From: Isochrysis galbana
Taxonomy: Eukaryota > Haptophyta > Isochrysidales > Isochrysidaceae
DNA length: 64,000 nt
NCBI GenBank assembly: GCA_018136815.1
Contig: CM030934.1
Location: forward strand, 5,033,587-5,097,586
Direction: 5' to 3'
Position 1 is the stretch's first letter; every line of letters starts with the position of its first letter. The translations under genes were made by a program, and so were the position numbers. The notes beneath the pieces were generated by a model. The model saw only the letters and a list, made by a program, of their open reading frames with translations. It was not told where the DNA came from and did no database searches. Positions 1-10,785 of this stretch are shown piece after piece.

Positions 1-2
1 CA

Positions 3-3000
3 AACGCCTGGCGCATGTATAGCCTTCGTCGCGCTGTCGGTATCATGTCTGTAGTTGCGCGGCTCTCTTTCGCTGCGTATGGGCTACTCAACCGGAGGAC
101 TTTTGGACGACGGCGCTCGGCATTCGTGATATGGGCGGCGCGGAGACGGCCTGCGAAGTGGGAGGCGACACGGGCACTTCTAGAGAAGGTCATGGGCAGT
201 CGACGCCACGCAATATTCAGAGCCTGGTATGCACGTACAGCCCGACACACACACATTTTCAGGTTGATGTGTTATCGTTTGGTATGGCGTTCCTGGCGGC
301 GACGGTCGGTATCGCGAAACGCTAACCTATTTCTTACGCTCAAGGCAGATGCTGCACCTCATGAGCATCGCTGTGCATTACGGCGCTGGCGGCGAAATGC
401 CTGGTGCCGTTCCACTGCAGCCCGCCTTCTAGCACCAACCGGGGCCGTCTTGCTCGCCAGGCGGCGGGTCGCATGGCGAGCGTGGTGTGATAAGGCAACG
501 CGATATGCATCATCGCGTGAGATTAGCCATGTTTCAGAGCTAGCTGAAGCACGCATGGCCAACGCGTGTCGCGCAGCGGCACTGGCTCGGCTGAGAGAGT
601 TCGCGGCTTCTTGCGCTCGGGTGCATCAGGCATTCGAGGCAGGCCACAAGAGAAGGGTGCGCTCATGCTGGTTGGACTTTAAGGAGGGCTGCTTGTCGCG
701 CCGGAGGCTTTTGCGTGATGTGCCCGTGCAGCTTGCACGACGACGAATGGCCCGAGAAAGCCATCGCCGTGGTATGACCAAAATCCCGTCGCTCGGCCCG
801 CCTCTCTCCGGCGCCATGGCTCTCTTAGGCAAAGGGCTCGATGCGGAAGGGCGAGCACAAATAGAAAGTAGAAGCTTGCGCCGCTCGTCGCCAATGCTCC
901 TGCGTCGACGCCGCCCCTTGCCTGCAGCACGCTCAGAGACCGCCACGGTATTGCTCGTGCATCCCTCGGATGTACCAGCCAGGCAGTTTGATGCGAGTTC
1001 ACACGTGATGTACAGAGCCTCGGTACAAGGTCATGCGTCAATCAGCGATACGGGGCTACTGCACTACGCTCCTCCTCTATTGGCATTCGCCGTCTCATAC
1101 ACTTGGCGTTCGGGCTGGGAAGTGCGCTTGTCGCTCGCAGCTTGGCGCCAACTTACCTATCTGTTGACTCAGATCGCCCGCCTTCAATGTATGCAGAACC
1201 TTCGCCGTCTCGTGGCACGTGTAGCAGCGGCACGGCGGCACGCAGAGGTGTGTGCTTTAGCCGAACGCCTTGCGTACACAACGGATAGCAGGCGTGTCGC
1301 GGCGGGACTCAACGCCTTTACAGCCAATGCATTTCGAATAGAAAGCAAGTGCCATGGTGATCGTTGTGCGGCAGCGTTTCGTTGGACACTTCAGTCGCGT
1401 GCACTACTCCAGCGCCTCGCCGAGCGCCGGGAGCGCGAGTGCAAACTCGCCGCGGCTACCCGTGCTATCACGGCTTATCGCCGCCGGAAAGGCCGTGCAG
1501 CCGCCCTTAGGCAATGGCGGCAACGGCGTCTAGCTGTGCCTGCGCGTGCCCTTGGTGTGCTTTGTCGGCGAGCCCGTTTAGCTCGCGGTTTGTGCTGCGT
1601 GGCCCACGCCGCTCTTGAGCATCGCTCGGCCGTGGTTCGGGCTTCTTCTGCTACAGTTGCATCGGCGCAGAATGCCACTGCCGCTGCTTTTGCGGAGTGG
1701 CGACGGCGAATCGCCAACGGCACAGTCTCCTTTTCGCCCCGGCTTACCACTGCCGCCGTGGTCCGTCCACTGCGTATGCGTATGCATGCGTTTCGCCTTT
1801 GGTCCCAATTGATTGCTCGCCCGGATGGCCCCACACGCGCGAAGGCTGCGGCGTGGGCACGCCGCAAGGAGCTCTCTCGTTTTCTGCTTGCATTGCGTGA
1901 GGCTGAAGCGGAAGGGTGGGCGCGCCGCTTTCGTCAGTTGGCTACCCTTCGGCTTGTGCGGAGCCGGCACGGCGTGTGGCTACGCGAGGCGACCGGGCGC
2001 TGGCGTGAGTGGGCCACGGCGCGGCATGACTCGTCCGTCATGATATACCGGACGCGCCTGCGCACACTTTGGGTGCGCTGGAACGGCAGGCTTGTGGCGC
2101 GACGCTTGTTGGGTGCATGGGCCCTTGTTTCACACTCACTTGATGGTCGGCGATGTCCGCTGGTGGCATATCGAAGACGGGAGCAGGGCGACAAGTGCAC
2201 ACCACATGCTGATCGCACAACTGCACCTATACATTTGTTGCTATCCTACCATGTTTATGTCCGCGCCATTCATCGTGCTTGCCGCACGTGGCACATAGCG
2301 GCCACAGAGCGAGCCTGGACGGCCGACGCAAAAGTGATGGCGGATATGCATTACAAGCAATGTGTTTTTGCCATGACGATGGGCACCCGCAGCAAGTTGT
2401 ACCGACGCGTCTCTCAGGAGCGGATTGCGCGCGCGTCTGCGATTTCCACACATTTCCGCCGATTGCGCCCTTCCTTCAATCTGTGGAAAGGGAGGGTGCA
2501 CGTAGCTATTGAGGCCGAGGCAAACACCATTCGAAGATGTCGCCTCACGGCTACCTTGCGCAAGTGGCGGCGACAAGCGGTGCTGCGATTGCGGCTGCAC
2601 CAAGCCGCAGGTGGTGCTACAGCTTCACGCCTTTCTTTGATTCGCGGCGCGTTCGGCCGCCTCGCGAGACACCAAGTAAGAGGCCAGCAACGGGTCCTGC
2701 AAGTGGCGTGGGATATATATGTTGCGATGGTTGAAAAGGCCGCATTCACGCGCATCTACGAGGTTGCCCGGCGGAGAGCGCATCTCTATGAGGCTGCAGC
2801 CGGTTTCATTGCTGGTTGGCAGCGTCCAGCAATGATTCGACAAGCGCTTGGGCGATGGGCACAAGCGGTAGGCCATTGGAGCAAGCTTCGTTGGATCATC
2901 CCTCTTGGAAGGGTGATGCTCCGGCGGCATGCGTACGCTCGAGCGATGCGAGGCTTTGCAGCCAGCTTGGACCTTGCATATCTGCGCGATTCCGCCTGCC

Positions 3001-4169
3001 GTGCTATGCGAGCCATTCAAGTGCGCCGCACTGCCGCTGCTCTTAGCATTCTGCACAAGGCTGCCCGTGTCGGTATGCTTCGTGAGACGATTGCAGCGGC
3101 TGCAGAGCGCACGAGGCGTTTCCACCTGCTGCGCCGGGCCTGCCGCCAGCTCGTTGCTTATGCTGGGCGCAATCGGCTGCGTCGTCACACTGATCACGAA
3201 CTTGGGCTACTTGCAGCGAGCGTTTTCAAGCGGGCCGCGCGACGTAGTTCGCTGCGTCATTGGCGAGAAAGGTCGGCTCACCGATCTCGCACTGCGGGGC
3301 GGCTTGCAGTGCATTCGCACCTGCAGCACGAGCATGCCACTTCGGCCGCTGTTCGCAAGCTCGCAATGTGGGCGTCCGCGCGGCGACGGTTTGCGCTCTC
3401 TCTTGAAGTCGCGGCCTCTCACGCAAGACTAGGGTCCTTGCTCAGCACACTCTCGACGCTTTCTGCCCTTGCGCGTGCTGCCGCGCGTGCCTATAGACAA
3501 CGACAGGAGCTCACACGCCATGCACGACAGGTAGCCATTGCACGTGCCGTCTGTGCATGGCGCCGTCTCGAGGGCAAATCGAGTCACCAATGGCGGTTGC
3601 TGCAGTCTTCCGCTCGCCTTTGCGCTAACGTAGTCCTCCAGAATAGGTGGCTTGCGGTTTTCGAACGATGGGCGTCAAACACAGCTATCGCCCGCGCTCA
3701 TGTCTCCTATTCTACTCGCCAATCGGCCTTGCATCAGCGTTCTGCTTTCCGTCGTTGGTTGAGCGTGGCCTCAAGGCATCGGGTAGATGCAGAGTTGCTT
3801 GAGTTGCGCCGAAAAGCTCTGCGCGAGGCTGACTTGCAAGTAGCCGTGGCGACTCTCTACTTGAATGCAAAGCGAGCATTGCGCGTTGCGACATTGAACC
3901 GGCGACACGACCGTCGAAGACGCTTTTTCGTCATGTTGAGAGAGTACACCCACTCCAGTCAGACGCGTGAAGTCCACCGGCGCCGTGCCTCTATTGCAGA
4001 ACGCTATTGGGCACACCGCATGAGACTGCTTGCGCTATGTCGACTACGGCGTCATGCTCTAGTCGCCCCCCTCCTCACCGCGGACGTCACATGTGGATCG
4101 CCCACACTTGCTGTGTGGCAAGCGGTGCGCGGCATGCTGGACGATGATTTCGCGTGGAACTCAAAGTGA
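3..4169 (+). CDS. Sfi1-like centrin-binding repeat protein (5' partial)
   Basis: At least 1388 codons are open. The first ATG in view is at 15, but the frame is open before it and reads Ala-Trp-Arg, the same repeat pattern, so the real start lies upstream of the window. The protein is very rich in Arg, Ala, Leu and Trp and consists of degenerate helical repeats, about 30-40 residues apart, with a core like LRRWRRNAW, ALRQWRQRR, AFAEWRRRI, TLRKWRRQA, SLRHWRERS and AFRRWLSVA. I count roughly 20 such Trp-centred units. This is the signature of Sfi1-type proteins, whose long helix binds a row of centrins at centrosomes, basal bodies or spindle poles. Residues about 245-370 break the pattern and could be a linker. 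No intron is needed. Function is inferred from the repeats; the Sfi1 call is strong but the orthologue is not fixed. Confidence 0.82.
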   Translation, partial: NAWRMYSLRRAVGIMSVVARLSFAAYGLLNRRTFGRRRSAFVIWAARRRPAKWEATRALLEKVMGSRRHAIFRAWYARTARHTHIFRLMCYRLVWRSWRRRSVSRNANLFLTLKADAAPHEHRCALRRWRRNAWCRSTAARLLAPTGAVLLARRRVAWRAWCDKATRYASSREISHVSELAEARMANACRAAALARLREFAASCARVHQAFEAGHKRRVRSCWLDFKEGCLSRRRLLRDVPVQLARRRMARESHRRGMTKIPSLGPPLSGAMALLGKGLDAEGRAQIESRSLRRSSPMLLRRRRPLPAARSETATVLLVHPSDVPARQFDASSHVMYRASVQGHASISDTGLLHYAPPLLAFAVSYTWRSGWEVRLSLAAWRQLTYLLTQIARLQCMQNLRRLVARVAAARRHAEVCALAERLAYTTDSRRVAAGLNAFTANAFRIESKCHGDRCAAAFRWTLQSRALLQRLAERRERECKLAAATRAITAYRRRKGRAAALRQWRQRRLAVPARALGVLCRRARLARGLCCVAHAALEHRSAVVRASSATVASAQNATAAAFAEWRRRIANGTVSFSPRLTTAAVVRPLRMRMHAFRLWSQLIARPDGPTRAKAAAWARRKELSRFLLALREAEAEGWARRFRQLATLRLVRSRHGVWLREATGRWREWATARHDSSVMIYRTRLRTLWVRWNGRLVARRLLGAWALVSHSLDGRRCPLVAYRRREQGDKCTPHADRTTAPIHLLLSYHVYVRAIHRACRTWHIAATERAWTADAKVMADMHYKQCVFAMTMGTRSKLYRRVSQERIARASAISTHFRRLRPSFNLWKGRVHVAIEAEANTIRRCRLTATLRKWRRQAVLRLRLHQAAGGATASRLSLIRGAFGRLARHQVRGQQRVLQVAWDIYVAMVEKAAFTRIYEVARRRAHLYEAAAGFIAGWQRPAMIRQALGRWAQAVGHWSKLRWIIPLGRVMLRRHAYARAMRGFAASLDLAYLRDSACRAMRAIQVRRTAAALSILHKAARVGMLRETIAAAAERTRRFHLLRRACRQLVAYAGRNRLRRHTDHELGLLAASVFKRAARRSSLRHWRERSAHRSRTAGRLAVHSHLQHEHATSAAVRKLAMWASARRRFALSLEVAASHARLGSLLSTLSTLSALARAAARAYRQRQELTRHARQVAIARAVCAWRRLEGKSSHQWRLLQSSARLCANVVLQNRWLAVFERWASNTAIARAHVSYSTRQSALHQRSAFRRWLSVASRHRVDAELLELRRKALREADLQVAVATLYLNAKRALRVATLNRRHDRRRRFFVMLREYTHSSQTREVHRRRASIAERYWAHRMRLLALCRLRRHALVAPLLTADVTCGSPTLAVWQAVRGMLDDDFAWNSK

Positions 4170-4420
4170 AGTAAGAGTGACAACGTGGTCCCTGCTATAT
4201 GCATCGGAAAGCTACACCTCTAAGTATCCTCGATGTGCCTCGTTCCATTGCTTGCGCAACGCGCGCCGTCGAGTTCGTATATCGTGGTGTAGCTTGTCGT
4301 GAGGTGCACATAAACCCATCCTTCACCCCTCTTTGTACCAATCGCCAATCGCCAACTGCCTTTCTTATTAGCCTTTCTTTTACCCCTCTACGTCCAACTA
4401 AGTTTATACTACAACGAACT
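4170..4420. other. Intergenic, no gene seen
   Basis: Downstream of the Sfi1-like stop. AT-richer, with short direct repeats such as cgccaatcgccaac near 4340; nothing coding is supported. Confidence 0.4.
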
Positions 4421-4957
4421 CAACCTACTTTTTTAAGTGGGGGTCAATGGTCAATGGGGGCCTCGCGCCCCCCTCTCTGCATCGCGGACACCCCCCGGGG
4501 TGGGCCCGTACAATCAACCCCAGCCCCTGCCCTTTGGCAGGGCGGCTGAGCAATCATCAATCTGGCCCAAACCCCTCGTGGGCGCGGGCCGCGAGCTGCA
4601 CTCCCACGCACGCATGAGAGGGTGCAACCTCAGGTTTGGTTGTTTTTTTGGCAAGTGCCCCCCATGTGAACGGTAAAATAGCCGGGAGGGGTGTGACAAA
4701 AAAAGGGAACCTCGAGTTGCACCCTCTTGGGCCTGCCCTCGTACTGACCCCCCCCCCCCACTTGCCTGGTCGCCAGGCAGACAGGGGACTCAGGGAGGCA
4801 CCCAGGGCCAGCGAGGCGAGCGTGGTAGGGAGAGGGGTGGCCAGGGGCTGAGCCCTAGCCTCCACTGCCCCCTGAGCTGCCCTTGTTGGCCCTCTTGGCG
4901 CCCCTGAAGGACCTCTGAGAGCAGGCCGTGGCGCGCCGCATGGCGACGCGCCGCAGG
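4421..4957 (+). repeat. Dispersed repeat family A, copy 1 (carries a nested MITE)
   Basis: Begins CAACCTACTTTT then TAAGTGGGGGTCAATG and ends near the palindromic GCGCCGCATGGCGACGCGCC. It aligns over its whole length with 20756-21167, apart from a 111-bp insertion at 4617-4727 and small indels. Partial 5' ends of the same family occur at 25359 and 37025. No coding capacity is evident; the class is unknown (a non-autonomous element is the simplest reading). Confidence 0.8.
4617..4727. mobile_element. 111-bp MITE-like element inside repeat A
   Basis: Starts agagggtgcaac and ends with its exact reverse complement gttgcaccctct (4716-4727); similarity between the arms extends imperfectly further inward. 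It is absent from the otherwise collinear copy of repeat A at 20756, which serves as an empty site. A TG flanks it on both sides but occurs once in the empty copy, so the target duplication would be 2 bp. Confidence 0.7.
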
Positions 4958-5589
4958 CAGGCAGAGAGGTGGAAGAGAGTGGCCCGTCGAGCTGCGCTAT
5001 ATCGAGCTCATGCAGGTGTCGAACACGCGATGACTACAGGCTCATAGGCAGAGGGCCGTTCGATCGAGCCGGCAGCTGACGCGGTCGTGAAAGGGTCGTT
5101 GATTGTTGGGAAGATGTCTGACAGATCATAGTAAGAGTCGGGTCTGAGAGTGTCGGCCATCGGGCGCTACGAGCGATGAGGTAGGCCGGAGGTCGGAGGA
5201 TTGCGACGCGTGGCGTCGGAGAGTAGAGACGAGGCTAGCTAGCGAGCTAGTGGAAGAGAGGGAGAATGAGAATGAGAGCTTCTTAGGTCCGAGGTAGACA
5301 CGGGAGACTACAACGAATGGACTCAAAAAGTCTGAGGGCACAGAACCACACAAACTAAACCAAACGGGGCGAAAACTAACCACACCTGGATGGACGGCCA
5401 GGCGTCGGCACCAGGGCAACTTAGCAACGCGCAGACATGCGACAGAGGGGTCGGCACAACGAGGGCAGACCTCGCTGGGGAGCTACGACCGATGGACGAG
5501 AGAAGACAGAAGACGGTCATGGAACATTTGATGACATCGAGAGAAAGTAAGAGAAGAGGCAGAACACCAATCGACGAGACCTTAAGGCT
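4958..5589. other. Intergenic, no gene seen
   Basis: GA- and CT-rich stretches with no convincing ORF on either strand. Reading frames here lack family motifs. Confidence 0.35.
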
Positions 5590-5690
5590 CAAAATAACCC
5601 ACAGGTTAGAAGTAAAAGTCTGTTATCGTATGGAATACGACACTCCCCGACTAAATTCGAGTCGTCCCGACGAGCGGCATGGAAAGAGAA
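5590..5690 (-). mobile_element. Relic of a Ty3/gypsy 3' LTR junction
   Basis: Around 5640-5670 the + strand reads GGAATACGACA then CTCCCCGACTAAATTCGAG. The intact gypsy element has GGAATACAACA then CCCCCCGACTTAAATCGAG at 39248-39276. So the end of an LTR (TGTCGTATTCC on the minus strand), the purine tract and the start of the internal region are all matched. The rest of the LTR is not recognisable. Probably a decayed relative in the same orientation. Confidence 0.45.
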
Positions 5691-5768
5691 CAAAGCAACC
5701 GAAACAGAAGAAATCCAGAATTATAACAACAAGGCGAGAGAAACCAAAAATAACCGAGAAACCAAACG

Positions 5769-6416
5769 TTGAAGGCGACGCTTGAAATAGAAGATGAGAG
5801 CACCCGTGGGCCCTTTGAGCACAAATTCGGAAGCTTGACGCGGCAACCTATTTGTACGCATCATCCCGTGAGCGACAGAGCCATGATGAGCGAGAGGGAG
5901 GTCGACACTCGCCGCACCGAGCTCCGGAAGCATTTCCATGAGGCGCGCAATGGCTATACGACGAAGGGGGGCCAGAGGCGGCCAATAATGCCGTGGGAGC
6001 ACGTCCCAAGCGGGGTCGACGCTCGTCGAGCAGAACAAGAGAGGCGGGTTCAACGGGCAATCAAGATAGCCAAGATGATGAAGAGCCCGACCGGGGACCC
6101 CAACGTGGAGCTGACCGAGATGGAGACGATGGCGGCGAAACTCGAGGCGATCAGCGCCCACAACGACTTCATGGCCATCAGTATGAGGCTACGCCCAGAG
6201 CCAATGCGACAAGGATACGCACTCTGTTCACTGTCAGAAGACTCATCGCTGCGGTGCGGCGAATCATACACTCATTCCCACCATCTACCTCCACAATCTT
6301 TGCCGACACCCGGTGCTTTGTGTCAATCAAACAAAGCCTGCGCCAAGGTGAGGTTATCAGCGGGCTCATGGCTCATGGCTCATGGCTCATGGGGCATCCT
6401 CTCCAACTCCAACTAG
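5769..6416 (+). CDS. Hypothetical protein, possibly a gene remnant
   Basis: A 215-codon frame. Residues about 40-140 look protein-like: charged, helix-forming, with segments such as RRTELRKHFHEARNGYT and PNVELTEMETMAAKLEA. The tail runs into a gctcatg tandem repeat (about 6363-6394) and looks non-coding. No family is recognised. It follows a gypsy LTR relic directly, so it may be part of an old element. A spurious ORF cannot be excluded. Confidence 0.3.
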   Translation: MKATLEIEDESTRGPFEHKFGSLTRQPICTHHPVSDRAMMSEREVDTRRTELRKHFHEARNGYTTKGGQRRPIMPWEHVPSGVDARRAEQERRVQRAIKIAKMMKSPTGDPNVELTEMETMAAKLEAISAHNDFMAISMRLRPEPMRQGYALCSLSEDSSLRCGESYTHSHHLPPQSLPTPGALCQSNKACAKVRLSAGSWLMAHGSWGILSNSN

Positions 6417-7144
6417 GCGGAGTTTGCGGGCGTCGGTGTCCAGATAGTTTTGAGGGACTCTGGAGTTCTCATCGTACGACTCAAAGACAACAGATGCTAC
6501 GGATTCCTCGGGTCACCCAAAATAAAACTATAAACTACGGAGATCACATATGTCCAGGCGACCAACAGACCTATCAACGGAAGGGGAGTTTCTTCATTCT
6601 AGCAGGGTGGGAATAAATGAACGCTTCTTGCGTTGTCGCGCCCCCGGGCTCTGCGGGGGTTTCTGTAGGTAAAGCTGCACCCGCGTCCCGCAGCTACTCG
6701 TCGCCATCGGCTCCGTGAAGCCGCCGACATTCCTAGTTGTAATTATTTTATTCATGCGGAATCCATGGACACCCAGGTGAGATAGAAAATAGTGGTTAAA
6801 AAGAGTGAGTGACCGGGCTAGAGAGAGTGGCGACCCCTATGAGTGCAAGGCGTGCACTCCTCCCAAGCTGAGGAGGAGAGCCCGTAACGAAACTCCGCGC
6901 GCGTCGGCCCTTGTGGATGCAAGGCGTGCACCCCCCAAGCGGAGGGTGTGGTACCGGATGAAGGCAAGCCGCCTGGGCACGGGCTTTCTCGATAGAGCTT
7001 GTCGCCTAGAACGACCTTTCTCCGTGTACACCGACTCAGGCCCGCTGGTACCACTTCATCTTATGTGGGGAGGCAAGAAACCCCGCCGCCCCACCAGTGG
7101 GGGGGAGACGCTGCATCATCATCATCATCATCACCTTACATTCA
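6417..7144. other. Intergenic and probable 3' UTR of the GH127 gene
   Basis: Segment 6599-6628 is the inverted counterpart of 20568-20598 (agaagcgttcattt...ctgctag), a dispersed repeat end. Near 6845-6940 the phrase 'gcaaggcgtgcac' occurs twice with flanking similarity, and a CAT trinucleotide run lies at about 7115-7133, just past the GH127 stop. No gene seen. Confidence 0.4.
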
Positions 7145-10100
7145 TCACGCACACCACTTTGGCACTTGCACTTGTTGCGAACTGTCGCCTCCAAGCATGC
7201 ACAAGAAGGGCGAATAATGCTCATCGAGCAGCTCATTCAGCGGCACCATTAGGTATGCGCCGCGGGCACGTTCACATGAAGGATCCCTATTGTGATATTG
7301 TGTGGAGGCACAAGAGGGCGACGCGCTGATGTTGGAAAGTGCCCAATAAGCCACCGGTGGATACGATGCTCGTGCCGCAGTCAGACGAAACAATAGGGCG
7401 TTCCTGGGTGGTCTTCCTCTAGATTCGGCCTCCCTCGCAGGCCCGCGCAAAATCAATCGCCGCCCAGCTTGCCTCTTGGAGGCCTTGCGCTTAGCGGGCG
7501 GCGGTGAGGGCGGGAACGCCGCTTGATCCGCAACCACCCATGCTCCTGGCGCATCTGCGGACTCGAGCGCAAACATCTGCAAATCCACAATCCCAGCGGA
7601 GCCTTTGGGCCCATGAGGCGTCTGCTCGTGCACACGGTCCTTTCTGCTCTTTGTACATGTGCATGGGGGCTGCTCATCTATTGGTCTCAACCACCATCGC
7701 AGTAGTAACTTGACGTCGCCTGATTTCGACTCCATTTTTGCTAAGGGTGGCTGGTTGTCAGCGTGGACTAGCTCGAGCGGCATCCCGTCATTTCGTAGCG
7801 CTTCCAGCGAGTCCCCAAAGACGCCCACAACCATTCCGGGACGGTCCATCGCCTCTAGGTACAGTGGCTGCCGAGCATCGGCAATGACTGCGGTGCCTCC
7901 TCTTGCTGTCGCAGGAGCAGGTGCAAGTCTCCAGCTGGCGCGGCTAGTGCCATCAGAGCCCCCCTTGCGGGCTTTGCGCGTCGGCAAGACCAAAGGCTCG
8001 GCGGTCAGCTCAATCGTTCGCCTAGGACGGTCGCCGCCGTTCGAGAAGTGACCAGCCTCTTCCGCAGCATACGATACGACAAAGTCTGAAGACTCGTCCG
8101 GTGACCTGATGGGGCTTACATCATCACACGGGCAAGCGAGCTCGATTGTGCGCAACGATGTCCGTGCAGAGGTTGGTACTGGAGCCGCCCACGTTTCTGG
8201 AGCTGCCGATAACGGTGCGAAGAATCGCCGATCCCCGTCAGTGAGTGCGGCTAGGAGAAGTGGGCCGTAAAACAAGCCGTGGAGCTCCGAGTTTGGTGCC
8301 ACCCGGCGCAGGCTGAGGCGTGGCCAAAGATGCAGGCGGAGCGACGCGCCGCCTGTTAGCCTGGCCCTGAGCATCGAACCCGCTCGTGGCCGAGGAAGAA
8401 GGCCGTCCTGCTTCTCCTTTTCAGCCACCATGAAAGCGTGTGCGGCGCGCGCCCAATTGGGCACGCGTATACATACATCGACCATCGTGGAAGGCATTCG
8501 CGCGGATGTATGGGGCTCGATCAAGCGGCTAGCACTGATGGTCAATGTCAAAGGCGGATCAGTTAGGCCGTCGACGACGACGATCTCGCCCGGCACATCT
8601 CCCTCCAAGCGAAGTGCGAGTCCTGCCCCAGCCCACCGCACTACACTCGGCACAAGCTGCAAGATGTACATGGCCGGCAAGCCGAGATCGCCGGCAACGC
8701 TTGTAGGGGCCGATTGCGACGGCGCCGTCCACCACACTGCGTGGTGCAGCCTCGCAAAGGCTTCTACAGCGGAGCCCATGCAGCACCAAAAGTGGTGCTC
8801 GGTATCCGACCATCGCTTTGCGCCGCCAGCCTTTGAGACTCCACCGCCTAAGGGCATCATGTAGAGCAGTGCACCAGGTTGCACTCCGCGTTGCGTGCCA
8901 AGTACACTGTTGTACAATGCTCGCTCGAACCAGTCGCACAGAGAAAGAAGCGATCGAAGCGCCCGTGGAGAGTCGTGAATGCCATGCGCGGCGGCAGTGT
9001 GCCATCGCATCATCTTGGTTGACAGGATCATGGCGTTGTGGGTGACGCAGGATTCCTAACGGTGGGAAGTGCCAAGCACTCATCATTACAGCTAAGCAGG
9101 CGGTGGTGCGGAGCATCTGCCGTGGCGGTAGGCGAAACCCGCCCTACTCCACGGATCGGATGAACCTGGCCAAACCCAAAGCTCCAATCCTCGCAATGAA
9201 GTCTTACGCCGCGCCGAACAGAGGAGGTGCTGTGGAAGCTGACAAAAGGGCGCACCTGATGGTCATGCGCCACCCAATTGCGTTCACCGCGATGTTGCAA
9301 GCTGCTCGCGACCATATCCACTGGCGCACGCCATTCCTCCTGGAACGAAGAGCCCCCCGTCAGATAGACGTAGGCCCGTTGTAGCTCACGCCAAAAGGCC
9401 TCGCTTGCACCTCTCGCTCGCTCCTCGCCGCTGGTGAGGAAGAGCTCCGCAGCGCCAAGGATGTATGCCATTTGAGCATTTGCGTGCATTCCCGTGAAGG
9501 CACCGTCTGCGACTGCCATCTCTTCCTTGCTCTGAGGCTCGTGGACAGCGGGCTCATCCTCAGCTCCGAATCCGGTGAGACCCGCATCGAGCGCGCTCGC
9601 GCTCGCTTCAGAATCTTGCGCGAAACGCGCGGCGTCGTGAGGTATTTGCGAATGCCTGTCGGGGCGGGGTGAATGCAGCTCGTTCGCATACGCAAGGGCG
9701 CCAGTGAAGCAGCGGCGATCGAAGAGAGCGGCAGCATCAAGCCATGTGGCATTTCTTGTGGTGCGCGCGAGCAGAACGTACACTTCAGAGAGGGCGCCCA
9801 CCTCGTAGTTCAGCCCCTCCGTCCAATGCGCCTCTCCATGCCGGCGTCGGGACAAGCGAGCGCGGTCGTAGACCCACTCAGCCATTCCTAGGGCAAGCGG
9901 CAGCGCACCGGGAGTGCCGAGTGCTTCATGCTGCGTCAACAACCCGGAGAGGACCTTTTGCGTGGCGTAGTGGGGCACCCAAATGTTGCACTTGTCGGGC
10001 GCGGCGCACCCGAGTCCCTCGGACTTTTCGAATTCAAGCACTGGGAAAGCTGCTAGGTATCCCTTGCGACCAGCTGCGGTGTGGGCTCTGGCGCACTCCG

Positions 10101-10785
10101 CCAGTGTGGAGACGGCCGAGCGCGAAGCTTCCGCTAATGCCCCGCCGAGTTCGGGCCCCGCTCCACCGCTGCCACCAGCTGCCGCCGCAAGAGCTGCCCC
10201 TGCAAGCCAGTGCCCAACGAAATGGCCGCGTATACCCGCACCGGGCGATTCCCAGCCACCGTACGGGCGTGCATGGGCTGGCTGGGGCACTCCGGCAGTC
10301 TGGCGGAAGGACCAAAGAAGGCGGTCGATAGAGAGCGATGCGAGGAACTGGGCGTTCGTCAGCGATGCGTCCGCGAAGGGCCCTCCAGGCAGCAGCTCGA
10401 GAGCAGAGGGTGCAAAGGGCACCAAGCGACGCCGACGGCGTGGCCCCAAAGTCGAGCCCTCTTCGAGGCGGCCTCCGGCCGGGATGGGAAGCAAGCGCAG
10501 TTGCTGCTCTGGTGCACCCCGTCCGCCCGGATGTTGGCGCCAGCGGAGCGGCCCAGCATAGCGTGAGCATGTGGCCAAGAGGGGCATCGAGGTCTGTCTG
10601 GGAAGCTGAGGAGTGGAGGGAACGAGGAGCTCGGTCGGCTCGAGATGGGGAATGATCAACGAGGTGCGGGAGGCAGGGTGGCGCTGCGACTTCGGCGCCA
10701 CTGAGAAGATCCGGTGGCACGTGATGAGCAGAGCCAAGAGCACCGCAGAGCCCGCGAGGAGCAGCTGCCGCTCGCGGGGAGCCAT
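7145..10785 (-). CDS. GH127 beta-L-arabinofuranosidase-like protein (DUF1680)
   Basis: Two exons: 10785-9256 and 9055-7145, 1146 residues. The 200-bp intron (9056-9255) has a CAG|GTGCGC donor and a TTAG acceptor, and joins ...VAHDHQ to ESCVTHNAM in phase 0, restoring the family motif. I chose the ATG at 10785 because it gives MAPRERQ followed by a hydrophobic stretch LLLAGSAVLLALLITC, a signal peptide or anchor; the frame upstream is poly-Pro. Recognisable blocks: SIDRLLWSFR, PYGGWESPG, RGHFVGHWLAG, GYLAAFP, GGSSFQEEW, then E511-S-C513 and F-W-C601-C602. In GH127 a Glu-Cys3 zinc site includes the nucleophile Cys of the WCC motif, and those residues are present. About 50 extra residues sit before the GMHANAQ block, and a Pro/Lys-rich tail precedes the end. 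It probably removes L-arabinofuranose from secreted glycans. Head-to-head with a GH27 gene. Confidence 0.85.
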
